This document shows, in pieces, positions 22,794 through 31,850 of a DNA stretch of 47,180 bases (positions are counted from its first letter, which is position 1; every line of letters begins with the position of its first letter). This stretch comes from JAEYKI01 sp036679405 (GTDB taxonomy: Bacteria > Bacillota > Clostridia > Christensenellales > Christensenellaceae), in assembly GCA_036679405.1 (NCBI GenBank), contig JAVBVZ010000029.1, positions 1 through 47,180 of the forward strand, given 5' to 3'. The notes beneath the pieces are model-generated. The model was given only the letters and a program-made list of their open reading frames with translations, was not told the DNA's origin and made no database searches. Both the position numbers and the translations under genes were made by a program.

Positions 22794-23984
22794 ATGGCGG
22801 ATTATGTAAGCAGAGAAAAGGCTGAAGCCTTGATACAGGAACAGGTTGTCCCTTCGATTTTTCAGGATGCACCGAAAGAATCGGTGTTTCTTTCTTTGGG
22901 ACGCAAATTGTCAAACATGACGAGCAAGCAAACCCGCGTTCCCGTGATCGATCTTTTGCCGTTGAGTTATTGGGTAAATGGGGATACAGGCACAAAGAAA
23001 ATTTCACAGCAGGCATGGGATAATGTTTATCTGACTGCTGCTGAATTAGCCGTGATCGTCCCGATACCCGAAGCGGTACTGGATGATGCATCATTTGATC
23101 TTATCGGAGAAATCAAGCCTCGGATAAATGAAGCCATTGGCCAGCGCGTGGATAGCGCCGTTATATTTGGCGTAAATCGACCTTCTGAATGGGGCAATGA
23201 CATTATTACCCGTGCACGACAGGCCGGCAACAACGTTGCACCAGGAGAATCGCCCGATTACTTTTCTCTCATCATGGGAGAGAGTGGCGTGCTGAGCAAG
23301 ATTGAATCTTTCGGATACATGTCCACCGGAGCGATTGCTTCAATGAGCATGCGCTCTAAGCTGAGAGGCCTTAGGACGGACGATGGACATCCCATATTCA
23401 AGACTGACATGCAGGGAGCTACCCAGTATTCGCTGGATGGAGCCCCGATGCATTTCCCCAAAAATGGATCGTTTGACACATCGGTCGCCCAACTGATCGT
23501 TGGTGATTTTTCTCAGGCGGTCTATTCGATACGGCAGGACATCACAGTTAAGATTCTTACGGAAGGCGTAATTCAGGATCCGGATACAAAGGCGATCATC
23601 TATAACTTGGCTCAGCAGGACATGATTGCGCTGCGTGTTGTGTTCCGTATAGGATGGGCGTTGCCGAATCCCGCGACCCGGATGGATACAGACCGGTTGG
23701 GCTGCCCGTTTGCGTATCTTGAACCCGCAACTGCGGTCACTACGCAGGCTGTGACGTTCACGGTATCCGATAACGCCGGCACGCCTGCTGCGGTTGCTGA
23801 TGCGATTGTGGATGTGAACGGATCCAGACTGAAGACAAATGAATCCGGTCAGGCTGTATTCAATTTGAGGGCCGGCATTTATCCGGTGAAGGTCAAGAAG
23901 TCCGGCTACACGACTGTGAATGATACGGTAACCGTGGAGAGCACGTCGGTGGCCAAGTCTATAACGCTGCCTGTCAGCTCGTAA
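22794..23984 (+). CDS. Major capsid protein with C-terminal Ig-like domain
   Basis: 396 residues, start 22794, seven bases after the scaffold stop region. Residues about 1-305 have the HK97-like capsid pattern (IVPIPEAVLDDASFDLIGEI, SMRSKLRGLR, VLRVVFRIGWALPNP-like end near 290). The last about 80 residues (VNGSRLKTNESGQAVFNLRAG, VKVKKSGY) form a carboxypeptidase-regulatory/Ig-like beta domain, probably displayed on the capsid surface. Such additions can bind polysaccharide or mucin; that is inference here. Confidence 0.9.
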   Translation: MADYVSREKAEALIQEQVVPSIFQDAPKESVFLSLGRKLSNMTSKQTRVPVIDLLPLSYWVNGDTGTKKISQQAWDNVYLTAAELAVIVPIPEAVLDDASFDLIGEIKPRINEAIGQRVDSAVIFGVNRPSEWGNDIITRARQAGNNVAPGESPDYFSLIMGESGVLSKIESFGYMSTGAIASMSMRSKLRGLRTDDGHPIFKTDMQGATQYSLDGAPMHFPKNGSFDTSVAQLIVGDFSQAVYSIRQDITVKILTEGVIQDPDTKAIIYNLAQQDMIALRVVFRIGWALPNPATRMDTDRLGCPFAYLEPATAVTTQAVTFTVSDNAGTPAAVADAIVDVNGSRLKTNESGQAVFNLRAGIYPVKVKKSGYTTVNDTVTVESTSVAKSITLPVSS

Positions 23985-23996
23985 GGAGGTATTAAA

Positions 23997-24266
23997 ATGG
24001 CAAACATTTTAAAATCTCTTAAAGGCCTTGCTGCAAAAGTCAAGGGGTCCGGCACAGCTGATGACATCGAAGGCGATATAATTTCTGAGGTGATTGATCA
24101 GATGACTGACGATTATGAACCGCCCGAAGATGGCGCGGATGGCGCACCGGGAGCCTACATTACAGCTATTGATTTAACTGTAGATGGAAATGGTGACGTT
24201 ACAGGCGGCACAGCAACATTAAGCGATGAATCGACCGTTCCAATTACGGTAACAATTGGGACTTGA
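23997..24266 (+). CDS. Head fibre-like protein
   Basis: 89 residues. A helical N-terminus (ILKSLKGLAAKVKG) is followed by GADGAPGAYITAIDLTVDG and VTGGTATLSDESTVPITV, the beta-structured pattern of phi29-type head fibre proteins. It stands right after the capsid gene with SD AAGGAGG. It may decorate the head. Confidence 0.65.
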   Translation: MANILKSLKGLAAKVKGSGTADDIEGDIISEVIDQMTDDYEPPEDGADGAPGAYITAIDLTVDGNGDVTGGTATLSDESTVPITVTIGT

Positions 24267-24281
24267 GGAGAGTGATCGGGT

Positions 24282-24647
24282 ATGGCATACGCTGATTTAA
24301 CATTTTACAAAGGAACATACCAAGGCAGCGCCATACCCGACGCTGTCTTTCCGTATTGGGCAACACAGGCGAGTGACCGGATCAATGCGCTTACATTTGG
24401 CAGGGCGACCTCCTCCCTTGAAGAGCCAAACCTTACTCAGTTAAAGATGGCCACTTGCGCTGTTGCTGATGTGCTGTACAAGCTTGATACCGCCGGCGGG
24501 ATCGTGGAGAGTGAAAAAGTAGGATCCTTTTCCCGGACTATGAAGGTCCCGGCGAATGACAGCGAGGACAAGCGCGTCCGGGCAGCGGCAACGCTTTATC
24601 TGGGGCGCACAGGCTTGATGTACAGGGGGGTAGACGATGTATTGTAA
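24282..24647 (+). CDS. Head-tail connector protein
   Basis: 121 residues starting MAYADLTFYKG. It is helical, with MATCAVADVLYKLD and RVRAAATLYLGRTGLMYRG, like DNA-packaging/head-tail connector (YqbG/gp6-type) proteins of Firmicutes phages. It comes after capsid and head fibre and overlaps the next gene by 11 bases. Confidence 0.75.
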   Translation: MAYADLTFYKGTYQGSAIPDAVFPYWATQASDRINALTFGRATSSLEEPNLTQLKMATCAVADVLYKLDTAGGIVESEKVGSFSRTMKVPANDSEDKRVRAAATLYLGRTGLMYRGVDDVL

Positions 24648-24966
24648 TGCAACAGCAACCCTGTATAGCTATCAGTCTGAGGGCGTGTATACGCGCCGTG
24701 TGATAGATGTGTTTTGGGATGAGACCAGTGCAGCGTTTTTTAATCGCACGGGTGTAATGACCGAGTACAGGGCCTTTATCATGATCCCATATGGTGATGA
24801 TATCGAGTTTACGAAAGGAAAGGACCGCATCGTAAGAGGCGTTATTGATGATGGCGTTTCGGTGTCTGATTTAATCAAATCAGGACAGGCGCTCGTGATC
24901 ACCGATATCAATCTGCAGCACGCCGGCAGTGAGAGCATGTGGCACTGGGAGGTGACGGCGAAATGA
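24637..24966 (+). CDS. Head closure protein (Minor_capsid_1-like)
   Basis: 109 residues. Beta-rich (TATLYSYQSEGVYTRRVIDV, FTKGKDRIVRGVIDDGVS, DLIKSGQALVITDINLQ), matching the Minor_capsid_1 family of A118-like phages. Overlapping starts link it to both neighbours. It should seal the connector to the tail. Confidence 0.75.
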   Translation: MYCNATATLYSYQSEGVYTRRVIDVFWDETSAAFFNRTGVMTEYRAFIMIPYGDDIEFTKGKDRIVRGVIDDGVSVSDLIKSGQALVITDINLQHAGSESMWHWEVTAK

Positions 24967-25352
24967 TTGAGATCCGGACACCTGCAGGCGTCATAAAGAA
25001 CGTTACCCTCAAAAACGGTAATGTGAGGGCGCAGTTGACGTGGAACCCGGAAGCAATCGCAATGCGAAACAATAACTTTTCGCGAGCGCAAAAATTTGTT
25101 GACAGCGAGGTCCTGCGATTGAGTGATCCGTATGTGCCAATGAGGACTGGCATGCTGCGTAAAAGCGGCACCCTTGGAACGATCATAGGATCCGGCATCG
25201 TTAAGTACATCACGCCTTATGCCCGCCGACAATATTATGAGAACAAAGGTGGAAAAGGCAAACGCGGGAGGCTGTGGTTCGAGCGGATGAAAGCTGCTTG
25301 CAAACGGATTATCCTTCAGGGTGCTGCCAAATTAACAGGAGGTAAACCATGA
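24963..25352 (+). CDS. Minor capsid protein (Minor_capsid_2-like)
   Basis: 129 residues; ATG 24963 overlaps the upstream stop. KFVDSEVLRLSDPYVPMRTGMLRKSG and YARRQYYENKG...RLWFERMK (regions at about 40-65 and 84-105) are typical of the Minor_capsid_2/HK97 gp10-like tail-completion group. Order and overlaps fit the head-tail joining block. Confidence 0.78.
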   Translation: MIEIRTPAGVIKNVTLKNGNVRAQLTWNPEAIAMRNNNFSRAQKFVDSEVLRLSDPYVPMRTGMLRKSGTLGTIIGSGIVKYITPYARRQYYENKGGKGKRGRLWFERMKAACKRIILQGAAKLTGGKP

Positions 25353-25768
25353 GCATAATCAGCGGTGTAAAAACTTATATGCAAACTTGCTCGTATCTGC
25401 AGGAACTCACCGGAGGGAACTACGTTGATTTTACGGATGCGGAGCCGGGCAATTACGGCATCATGCCGTTGGGTGATCAGCGCATAAAAATATACCTGCG
25501 TGGTCGGGGCGAGCAGAGGCAGTATAGTTTTGCATTATATGCTAAGAACTTTACATTCGAGGACCTCCAGAGAGTTGAAAACTGCGAATTTCTGGAGCAT
25601 TTAACTGACTGGGTATCCGAACAAGATAAAAACAGGAATTTCCCCGACATCGGATCTGGCAAAACCGTGCGGAGCATAACATGCTCGGGCGGCATGCTGT
25701 TTGATACGGAAAAATCCGGGGACAAGGGGCTGTATCAAATACAGCTGCAATTAATCTATGACAAGTAA
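25349..25768 (+). CDS. Minor capsid/tail terminator protein (Minor_capsid_3-like)
   Basis: 139 residues, ATG overlapping the upstream stop. MSIISGVKTYMQTCSYLQE, FALYAKNFTFEDLQRVENCE and LYQIQLQLIYDK follow the Minor_capsid_3 family. It is likely the tail terminator at the head-tail interface, placed directly before the major tail protein. Confidence 0.75.
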   Translation: MSIISGVKTYMQTCSYLQELTGGNYVDFTDAEPGNYGIMPLGDQRIKIYLRGRGEQRQYSFALYAKNFTFEDLQRVENCEFLEHLTDWVSEQDKNRNFPDIGSGKTVRSITCSGGMLFDTEKSGDKGLYQIQLQLIYDK

Positions 25769-25783
25769 GAAGGGAGTATGAAT

Positions 25784-26284
25784 ATGGATTTAGCTACACT
25801 TATGACGGGGATTACCCCTGATTCGGGGTATACCGGAAAAACTACGGCCGACGACATGGTGCTGGCCGTGAATTTGGCGGAGACGCCTGCGACGGATCCG
25901 AGCGGATACATTGTAGCGGACGATGGTGTGACAGAGCAGTCGGGGGCGCTTTCGGCAAACACGTCCGACAAAACGTATTTGCGCAGAGGACCGGTGAGCG
26001 TCAAGCTCAGCACATCTCGCTCATTCACGGTAAACGGTGATCGGATTGTGGGGGATGCATTCCAGGATGCCTTGATGGCACATGCGATGAAATTCGGCAA
26101 GGGATCTACCGTGATCAAAGACTACGTGTATTTTAACAGCTTGACCGGCCTTGGAGAAAAGGGCCAGGTTTCGATCGTCGTTGAAGGAGACGTGGGCGGC
26201 GCCGCCGGTGAGGACGCTACATTCAGCGCGACACTGACCAGTTACGGCGAGCCCGAGGCCTATGAATACACGGCGGGCACCTAA
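25784..26284 (+). CDS. Major tail tube protein
   Basis: 166 residues. The start at 25784 (MDLATLMTG) gives seven bases after GGGAG; the ATG six bases earlier stands too close. The sequence is beta-rich (LRRGPVSVKLSTSRSFTVNG, VIKDYVYFNSLTGLGEKG, VSIVVEGDVGG) and ends in a short Ig-like stretch. It is expected to build the tail tube. Position between Minor_capsid_3 and the Gp15 chaperones supports the call. Confidence 0.8.
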   Translation: MDLATLMTGITPDSGYTGKTTADDMVLAVNLAETPATDPSGYIVADDGVTEQSGALSANTSDKTYLRRGPVSVKLSTSRSFTVNGDRIVGDAFQDALMAHAMKFGKGSTVIKDYVYFNSLTGLGEKGQVSIVVEGDVGGAAGEDATFSATLTSYGEPEAYEYTAGT

Positions 26285-26295
26285 GGAGGCGGCTT

Positions 26296-26511
26296 ATGAA
26301 AGTATTGGTTAAGTTTGCTGACCTCGAGGACGGCGGCCGCGTGTACCAGGCTGGAGAAAATTACCCGCGGGCTGGGCTTAAGCCGAGCGATAAGCGAGTT
26401 GAGTATCTGGCCGGTACGGGGAACAAGATCGGCGTTCCGGTGATTGAGATGCCGATGCCGACGCCGAAGGAGCCCCAAAAAGCTAACAAAAAGGAGAAGG
26501 AGGGGGAGTAA
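26296..26511 (+). CDS. Small tail-region protein
   Basis: 71 residues starting MKVLVKFADLEDGGRVYQAG, with a beta-type first half and a basic Pro/Lys-rich tail (PTPKEPQKANKKEKEGE). Resembles small head-tail/tail accessory proteins by layout only. SD AAGGAGG. Confidence 0.6.
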   Translation: MKVLVKFADLEDGGRVYQAGENYPRAGLKPSDKRVEYLAGTGNKIGVPVIEMPMPTPKEPQKANKKEKEGE

Positions 26512-26540
26512 AATCCCTCTCCTATTTTTAGGAGGAAACC

Positions 26541-26900
26541 ATGATTACAGTTAAAGGCATTGAGCTGGATTTTAACTTTTTAAATGCTGACCATGTACAG
26601 AAATGGGAAGACGCTCGAAAAGAAGTGGCGGCCCGGTATGCGGATATCACGGCGGCCGATCCGTCGAACCTGCAGGAATACGTCGATCTGCTGCGCAAAG
26701 CGTGCAATTCGATTTTTGAGCTGTTTGACGGCGTTTTTGGCGACGGTACCGCAAATGATATATTCGGGGCCGAATGCGACTTCGAGGCCTGCATCGATGC
26801 GTACGGAGAGTTTGAGGCGGCCATAAAAGACCAGGCGCAGAATTTTGGCGCCAAAGTTAAGCAGTTTACACCGATCGGCCCAAAGGGTAAGAAAAAATGA
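26541..26900 (+). CDS. Tail assembly chaperone (G-like)
   Basis: 119 residues starting MITVKGIELDF, helical, acidic, ending KGKKK. Its position before Gp15 and the tape measure is that of the tail assembly chaperone. The last codons are AAG AAA AAA TGA, and the ATG of gp15 overlaps the stop in the -1 frame (see findings). Confidence 0.7.
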   Translation: MITVKGIELDFNFLNADHVQKWEDARKEVAARYADITAADPSNLQEYVDLLRKACNSIFELFDGVFGDGTANDIFGAECDFEACIDAYGEFEAAIKDQAQNFGAKVKQFTPIGPKGKKK

Positions 26901-27487
26901 GCATCATCACTGGCGGTCTGGCCTACCAGGACCGGCTCGGCAATGATTTATATACAGATTTTCGAAACATGCTACGTATAGATGAGCTTTTCCGCGGCGA
27001 ACCGGACGCGGATGCATGGTACAACGCTTTGCAGCTGCTATACGGCGATTTTGAAGGCGTAAGTGCTACTCCTGAAGAATTGTCGCATGAACTACGATGG
27101 TTTTACAATGGTGGAAACGTAGAGTCTCAGGGTGGATCAGGACGCCACAATGACGTTATTGATTTTGAGATTGATGCAGATTACATATATGCGGATTTTT
27201 TGACCGCATACGGTATTGATGTAACCGATACGGAAATTACATTGCACTGGTGGCGGTTTCTCGCACTTCTTCGGGCGCTGCCTGAGAGTGCATCCATGTC
27301 CAAGCGTATGTACTACCGGAGCGTCAATCTTGCGGATTACAAGGGTAAAGAAAAGGCCCGGATTGCACGAATCAAAAAAGAGATTGCGATTCGACAGATA
27401 AGCATGCCGGCGGTAAGTGCCGCAGAGAAAGAGCAGCGGTACAAAGAGCGCCTGCAGCGCCGGGCGGCTGAGGCGAAAGGTAAATAG
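26897..27487 (+). CDS. Bacteriophage Gp15-like tail protein
   Basis: 196 residues. SIITGGLAYQDRLGNDLYTDF, WYNALQLLYGDFEGV, and IDFEIDADYIYADFLTAYGID with HWWRFLALLRALP are the Gp15 family pattern. This is a chaperone for the tape measure in A118-like phages. It overlaps the upstream stop. The C-terminus is basic. Confidence 0.85.
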   Translation: MSIITGGLAYQDRLGNDLYTDFRNMLRIDELFRGEPDADAWYNALQLLYGDFEGVSATPEELSHELRWFYNGGNVESQGGSGRHNDVIDFEIDADYIYADFLTAYGIDVTDTEITLHWWRFLALLRALPESASMSKRMYYRSVNLADYKGKEKARIARIKKEIAIRQISMPAVSAAEKEQRYKERLQRRAAEAKGK

Positions 27488-27488
27488 G

Positions 27489-27517
27489 TTTACATATATT
27501 CCCTGTTGTGATATCGT
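27489..27517 (+). promoter_or_regulatory. Possible promoter of inserted zinc/SHOCT gene
   Basis: TTTACA (27489-27494), 17-base spacer and TATCGT (27512-27517), in a 60-base AT-rich gap before the cargo gene. The match is moderate. Confidence 0.4.
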
Positions 27518-27548
27518 AAATATATCATGAAATGGAGAGGAAAAGGAT

Positions 27549-28316
27549 ATGGGATTGTTCGGAATTGGGAAGAATAGCGAGCCAAAAGAACCGGTTAAAT
27601 GCGATGTTTGTGGGAATACAACAAGTGGGGTCGTTTGGAAAGCAAAGGACGGAGTAGTTTGTTATGATTGCATAAAGAAGGCGAAAATCGGAACAACCCC
27701 AAAATTTTTTCAAACTTTCTCAATAGACAGCATAAAAAATGTTTTTGAAAGAAAAGACCTTAAATCGAGGCTTTCATTTGAAAATGTTGGGCCATTATTA
27801 GTTAATTATGATAAACGGTTCTGGTCATTTCAAAAAGCACCATCCCCACTGGGAGTCCCTGCTGCGGAGATGCTGGATACTTTTTGGTTAATGGAATCAC
27901 CGTTATTTGAGTTTGATGAGATAGAAGGAATCAGGATTATATTTGAAGGTAATACAGTCCAAACTGTTGGGAATCCAAGTAGCATAATTGCTCCCCAAAA
28001 TAAGAAAGCAAAGATTCAGATGCTTATTACAGTGGGTGGATATATTAATAAAACCTACCAATTGTTTCCGAGCAATACGGATTCCTACATGACGTTTTTA
28101 GACTTGTTCTGTACTATGATGAATACGAAGACTCCCAACCCCGTTATTCGCGAATCTGTACCATTAGCTGATGCCATAGGCAAAGCAGTTGCGGAGAACA
28201 TGAAGCAAGCAACGGATACTACGGACGAGATACGAAAATATAAATCTCTATTGGATGATGGGGTAATCACTAAAGAAGAATTTGAAGTTAAGAAAAAGCA
28301 ATTGCTTAATCTATAA
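27549..28316 (+). CDS. Cargo protein with zinc finger and SHOCT domain
   Basis: 255 residues. The N-terminal zinc finger is of DUF4428 type (CDVCGNTTSG...VVCYDCIKK, about 18-44). A beta-rich middle (about 75-200) follows, and the last 30 residues (RKYKSLLDDGVITKEEFEVKK) are a typical SHOCT helix pair. It sits between the tail chaperone and the tape measure, is AT-richer than both, and is enclosed by its own promoter-like and terminator sequences, so it is a moron gene likely expressed in the lysogen. Related proteins occur widely in Firmicutes without known function. Confidence 0.75.
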   Translation: MGLFGIGKNSEPKEPVKCDVCGNTTSGVVWKAKDGVVCYDCIKKAKIGTTPKFFQTFSIDSIKNVFERKDLKSRLSFENVGPLLVNYDKRFWSFQKAPSPLGVPAAEMLDTFWLMESPLFEFDEIEGIRIIFEGNTVQTVGNPSSIIAPQNKKAKIQMLITVGGYINKTYQLFPSNTDSYMTFLDLFCTMMNTKTPNPVIRESVPLADAIGKAVAENMKQATDTTDEIRKYKSLLDDGVITKEEFEVKKKQLLNL

Positions 28317-28340
28317 TTAAATCAATTTGAGAATATTGCC

Positions 28341-28372
28341 AACCACCTTGTAAGCAGCGGGGTGGTTTTTTA
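28341..28372 (+). terminator. Terminator of the cargo gene
   Basis: AACCACC (28341-28347) pairs with GGTGGTT (28361-28367), followed by a T run to 28371. It closes the inserted gene before the tape measure. Confidence 0.65.
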
Positions 28373-28393
28373 ATACCCAAAAAGGAGAAAACA

Positions 28394-31300
28394 ATGTACG
28401 ACGGCACTTTAAAATTTGATACCAGCATGAACACGTCTGGATTCCAGAATGGGCTTAATAAACTTGGTAGTATCGTCGGCGGCCTTACTGTGTTTTCGGT
28501 TTTGCAGGCTGGATTTAATATGGTTACCGAATCCATGGATGCCGCTATGGGTCGACTTGACACCATGGATCAGTTTAGCCGCGTCATGACCACCATGACG
28601 GGGAGCGTGGATACGGCGAATGATGCGCTTACAGAAACCAACGAGATTGTTACCGGCACTGCCTACGGCCTTGATACGGCATCAAAGGGCGTCCAAGCTT
28701 TTGTGGCCAGTGGTATGAAAATCCAGGCCGCAACCGATACAATGGCGGCATGGGGAGACGCTACGTCCTTTTATACCAAAGGTACCAACGCCGAGCTTGA
28801 AACAGTCTCCACGGCTCTGCAAAAAATGCAGACAAAGGGCACCGTTACAATGGAGCACCTGCAGATGCTTCTCGAGGCTGGGATTCCGGCTATACAGATA
28901 TATGCTGATGCTGTCGGGATCTCCACAGATGAAGTGACGGACGCCATGGGGCGCGGAGAGCTCAAAACGGATGACTTCATTCGCGTAATGAATGAAGCAT
29001 TTGAAACAGGAACCGCAGGATTTCCTTCCGTCGCGGGCGCTGCTAAACAGGCAGGAGCATCCTGGTCCGGGTCCATCGATAACATGAAGGCGGCCATCGC
29101 AAGAGGCACCGCCTCGATATTGACGTCGTTTGATAATATTTTTAACATGAAATCCGGCATGGTGACGTTTGGCAAGACGATTGAGAAAGTGATGAAGGGC
29201 ATCGCCGATAATATGGGCGTTATTGCTCCGACTGCGATAGCTGCGACGGCGGCTTTAATAACTTTAAAAGTAGCAAGTTCGGTTTCGTCATCGTTTAAAG
29301 CACTAAGCACTGCAATTACCGCAGCCGTTCAACAGGTAAGCGCGCTCGCAGCTGGGAGTACTGCTGCTGCCTCTGCGATTACATTCCAAACGATTGCCCA
29401 GAAAGCCCTTACCGGGGCTGTCGCATTAGGAAACGTTGTAAAAGCTGTGGCGACAACCATAGCACTTGTTATGACAGGAGCAACATGGGCAGAGGCAGCC
29501 GCTACCGCAGGGCTATCTGGCGCGTGGACAGCGTTAAATGCTGTGATTTTTGCTTCTCCGTTAGGCTGGATTTTGCTCGCCATTGTAGGAGTGACGGCGG
29601 CAATAGCGGGAATTGTTAGCGCGGTACAGTCAGCAAATAAGGAGTACTATGCCGAAAAAGACGCTCTTAAAGAATTAGAAGAAGAACATGATAGTTACGC
29701 AGATGCGCTTCGAGAAAGCAAAGATGCAGCTCAAGAAGAAGCGCAAGAGAAAATTGTGCAAGTACAAAATAATCGTGATTTACTAAATTCTTTGGCTGAG
29801 TTAGTGGACGAAAACGGCAATGTTGTAGGTTCCACGGATGAAGTGAGAAGCACTGTATCAGAGTTGAATGGAAACCTTGAAGACTTAGGACTGGCGTATG
29901 ATGAAACAAGCGGGAAAATCAATATGACCAGTGAAGAGCTAAGGGATTACGGCGATGCCTTGGAAGCTGTTACTAAATACGAATCGGCCCAAGATGAATA
30001 TAATAATATTCTTAAGGAGAGAACCTCTTTGCAGGCTAAAATTAATACTTTGGAGGCCAAAAAAGAAGCATACAATAAAATGCTTCAGGAAGGGACAATC
30101 TCCGAAAGACAATATAATAAACTAATCAAAGAGGCCAATGGGCTATTGGATGATTACAGCGATTCCATGGGGGAACTAGAAATTGAAGTAGGTGCATACA
30201 AGATAGCGGCAGAAGATGCATATGATGCAGAAGCCGAAATCAGCGTTAAAAGACAAGATATTATGAACAACCAAATGGATGCCGTAGAGGAGTACGCCGA
30301 TAAATACCACATTTCAGCCGATCAAATAATAGATGAAGCATCACGCATGGAAGGTGGACTAGAGGAGTGGGCGGATGCTGCGGAAGACACTTATGCCGCT
30401 ATGTTGGTGGCCGAGCAGGATTATGTTGATGAAATAAAAGCCGGGAACGTAGAAATTAACGCCTCTTATGCTGAAAGCCTTGAAGCCAGAAGGTTAAATG
30501 GTGACGAGCTCAATGACATTGAACAGGCTTACCTTGATCAGTGGAAAGAAATGAATCAAAATGCGGTTGACTACTATAAAGGGCAGCAGCAAGAAATTAT
30601 TGACGCGTCAAAATCAAAATCGGATGAAATTATTTTATCAGAGCAGCGTTCGGCAGATGAAGTTTTGAGAATTCAAAGGGAGAATAATGAAGCCACGGCT
30701 TCCTTTGTCGATAACTACAACTCGATATGGGGCAAAATACCAGTTTCGCAAAGGCAATATCTTGCCGAGATGACGATAGACGATGCGCGGTTCTTAGATG
30801 ATATGGAATCTACTTGGAACGAAGGCGGCCAGGATCAATGGAATCAATATGTTTCGGGCATCCAAGAGAGCCTGGCTACGTCGGAACGACAAGTACAAGG
30901 ATCAGCTGAGGAATATGGTGCGGGTATTACCGGCGCAACGGCAACGGGTATGGAAGGCGCATCAGATGAAATAAGTGCCGCGGCAGATAATGCTGCCTGC
31001 ATATATGGATCCGCAATCAGCGAAAGCACTGCTCCTGACGAGGCATCACAACAGGTGGTTAATCAGGTTTCGAATAATTTTGCAACCGCTGATTATTCGG
31101 GGGTTACGACCGGCATTGCGACCGCGATTGAAACAGGAACAGGCGGTGTTGCAACAGCTGTTGAATCGCTATCGAGCAATATCGTTACGAAAGTGCATAC
31201 TCTATCTACTGCGGTAAAATTGCTGACCACCATGATGATGACGCAAGTAACGGCGGCCATACTGAGCGGTAAAGAAACCGTTACGGCTGCAGTGAATGTC

Positions 31301-31849
31301 ATAATGGCCAGCGTTGTTACTGGATTTACGTCCATGGCAACCGAATCCATTGGCATAACCCGTAATATGATGCTCGGGATGCTCGTTGGAATGAATGAGT
31401 GGGCGCCGAAACTGTACGCCAAGGCCGATGCGATCGCTGCTGAAATTACAAAGCGCATAAAAAATGGATTTGTGGTTAAATCCCCGTCCCGTGTTATGAT
31501 TGATATTTTTGGGAACGTGATAAAAGGCATGATTGTCGGTATGGACAACGAGTCTTCCTCGTTGTTTTCTACCGTTGATAACCTTACAGGTGGGATTTTG
31601 AGTCGGTTTGGATCTTTGTCTGGTATCGATATAGGATCCCTACAGATGGATCTCGGTACTACTGTAGCAGCAACACGCAGCGGGATTGCATCGACTGCCG
31701 CGACGTATAATCGGTCGACAAATACTTCCACCAGTCAAAACACTACCAATAATAACAGCCCGACGTTTGTTATCAACAATCCTGCGGACGCGGAGCTTGT
31801 GGTTCGTAAATATGACCGCATGCTGGCCAGTAAATTAAGGGGGGCGTGA
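28394..31849 (+). CDS. Tail tape measure protein
   Basis: 1151 residues, the longest gene. The N-terminal part carries the tape-measure core (VQAFVASGMKIQAATDTM, MLLEAGIPAIQIYADAVG, ELKTDDFIRVMNEAFETG), then Ala-rich hydrophobic segments (about 270-420), a long coiled coil (about 420-760), more Ala/Thr-rich helices, and VVKSPSRVMIDIFGNV-type sequence near 1035. It sets tail length and reaches the membrane during DNA entry. A siphovirus tail of roughly 170 nm would follow from the usual 1.5 angstrom per residue rule. Confidence 0.92.
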   Translation: MYDGTLKFDTSMNTSGFQNGLNKLGSIVGGLTVFSVLQAGFNMVTESMDAAMGRLDTMDQFSRVMTTMTGSVDTANDALTETNEIVTGTAYGLDTASKGVQAFVASGMKIQAATDTMAAWGDATSFYTKGTNAELETVSTALQKMQTKGTVTMEHLQMLLEAGIPAIQIYADAVGISTDEVTDAMGRGELKTDDFIRVMNEAFETGTAGFPSVAGAAKQAGASWSGSIDNMKAAIARGTASILTSFDNIFNMKSGMVTFGKTIEKVMKGIADNMGVIAPTAIAATAALITLKVASSVSSSFKALSTAITAAVQQVSALAAGSTAAASAITFQTIAQKALTGAVALGNVVKAVATTIALVMTGATWAEAAATAGLSGAWTALNAVIFASPLGWILLAIVGVTAAIAGIVSAVQSANKEYYAEKDALKELEEEHDSYADALRESKDAAQEEAQEKIVQVQNNRDLLNSLAELVDENGNVVGSTDEVRSTVSELNGNLEDLGLAYDETSGKINMTSEELRDYGDALEAVTKYESAQDEYNNILKERTSLQAKINTLEAKKEAYNKMLQEGTISERQYNKLIKEANGLLDDYSDSMGELEIEVGAYKIAAEDAYDAEAEISVKRQDIMNNQMDAVEEYADKYHISADQIIDEASRMEGGLEEWADAAEDTYAAMLVAEQDYVDEIKAGNVEINASYAESLEARRLNGDELNDIEQAYLDQWKEMNQNAVDYYKGQQQEIIDASKSKSDEIILSEQRSADEVLRIQRENNEATASFVDNYNSIWGKIPVSQRQYLAEMTIDDARFLDDMESTWNEGGQDQWNQYVSGIQESLATSERQVQGSAEEYGAGITGATATGMEGASDEISAAADNAACIYGSAISESTAPDEASQQVVNQVSNNFATADYSGVTTGIATAIETGTGGVATAVESLSSNIVTKVHTLSTAVKLLTTMMMTQVTAAILSGKETVTAAVNVIMASVVTGFTSMATESIGITRNMMLGMLVGMNEWAPKLYAKADAIAAEITKRIKNGFVVKSPSRVMIDIFGNVIKGMIVGMDNESSSLFSTVDNLTGGILSRFGSLSGIDIGSLQMDLGTTVAATRSGIASTAATYNRSTNTSTSQNTTNNNSPTFVINNPADAELVVRKYDRMLASKLRGA

Positions 31850-31850
31850 T

